A stretch of 6,467 nucleotides of DNA from Candidatus Poseidonia sp. GTDB taxonomy: Archaea > Thermoplasmatota > Poseidoniia > Poseidoniales > Poseidoniaceae. Below are positions 6,348-6,467 of the stretch, one piece after another. A model generated the notes under the pieces. It saw nothing but the letters and a program-made list of their open reading frames with translations. It did not search any database and was not told the DNA's origin. The stretch is from NCBI GenBank assembly GCA_023254365.1, contig JALRLQ010000084.1, positions 1-6,467 of the forward strand, given 5' to 3'. The stretch's first letter is position 1; each line of letters opens with the position of its first letter. Position numbers and translations under genes: made by a program.

Positions 6348-6467
6348 ATGGCCATGTGGTGCACCATCAGGACCTTTGCCAAACACGCGTTGGAATTGGG
6401 CAATCAGCCTGCGGTTGAACCGATTATTTTCGTGAAACCAGCGGGCTGCCTTCACGAACACGGTCCC
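6348..6467 (+). CDS. Fumarylacetoacetate hydrolase (FAH) family protein, N-terminal fragment
   Basis: Forty codons are visible before the window ends; no stop is reached. The translation MAMWCTIRTFAKHALELGNQ followed by PAVEPIIFVKPAGCLHEHGP matches the start of FAH-superfamily enzymes, which have a strand, a (R)xYAxHAxELG helix, then EPxxFxKPxxxL. These cytoplasmic metal-dependent enzymes hydrolyse, hydrate or decarboxylate 2-oxo acids such as fumarylpyruvate or 2-keto-4-pentenoate; the active-site metal ligands lie beyond the window, so activity cannot be narrowed. ATG 6348 or 6354 fits the family start best. In-frame ATGs at 6252 and 6270 would add up to 32 residues and overlap the divergent PUA gene, which is less likely. 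Confidence 0.75.
   Translation, partial: MAMWCTIRTFAKHALELGNQPAVEPIIFVKPAGCLHEHGP

Noticed and set aside
6261..6461. Minus-strand 66-codon frame ending just inside the PUA gene
   Set aside because: The opposite strand encodes a recognisable FAH N-terminus over the same bases; this frame has no domain signature.

Overview
The window looks archaeal, most likely a marine planktonic euryarchaeon of the Poseidoniales (Marine Group II) type. This is inferred from four things: an MCT-1-like archaeal PUA protein, an archaeal TATA-like box placed for a leaderless transcript, a mix of Shine-Dalgarno and leaderless starts, and acidic, threonine- and aspartate-rich membrane-anchored proteins with poorly conserved ectodomains. 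No rRNA, tRNA, CRISPR, insertion sequence or phage gene was seen. The DNA is moderately GC-rich and almost entirely coding.

Layout. (1) Minus strand, left edge to 1192 (or 1237): a RimK/CofF/MptN-type ATP-grasp amino acid ligase with a C-terminal RCK_C (TrkA-C)-like extension, cut by the window start. (2) Plus strand, 1294-5126: a run of three genes. These are a two-TM protein with a Pro/Ala/Glu-rich tail, a large SAP-domain / acidic-linker / single-TM / ectodomain protein, and a small soluble protein translationally coupled to it (TGATG overlap behind a strong GGAGGTG). (3) Minus strand, 5128-5712: a secreted protein with an N-terminal signal peptide and a C-terminal membrane anchor, driven by its own TATA-like box. 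It meets the plus-strand run tail to tail with one base between stop codons. (4) Minus strand, 5765-6271: an MCT-1/COG2016-type PUA RNA-binding protein. (5) Plus strand from about 6348 to the right edge: the N-terminus of a fumarylacetoacetate hydrolase (FAH) family enzyme, cut by the window end.

The two edge genes (RimK-like and FAH-like) have no stop codon inside the window and are easily missed; both were found by translating the edges by hand. The conserved genes (RimK-like, PUA, FAH) are housekeeping-type functions with no obvious link to each other. The best candidate for something undescribed is the 1294-5126 run: a DNA-binding-type SAP domain tied through the membrane to a large cysteine-paired ectodomain, next to another membrane protein with a disordered cytosolic tail and followed by a coupled small soluble protein. 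Its function cannot be read from sequence alone.
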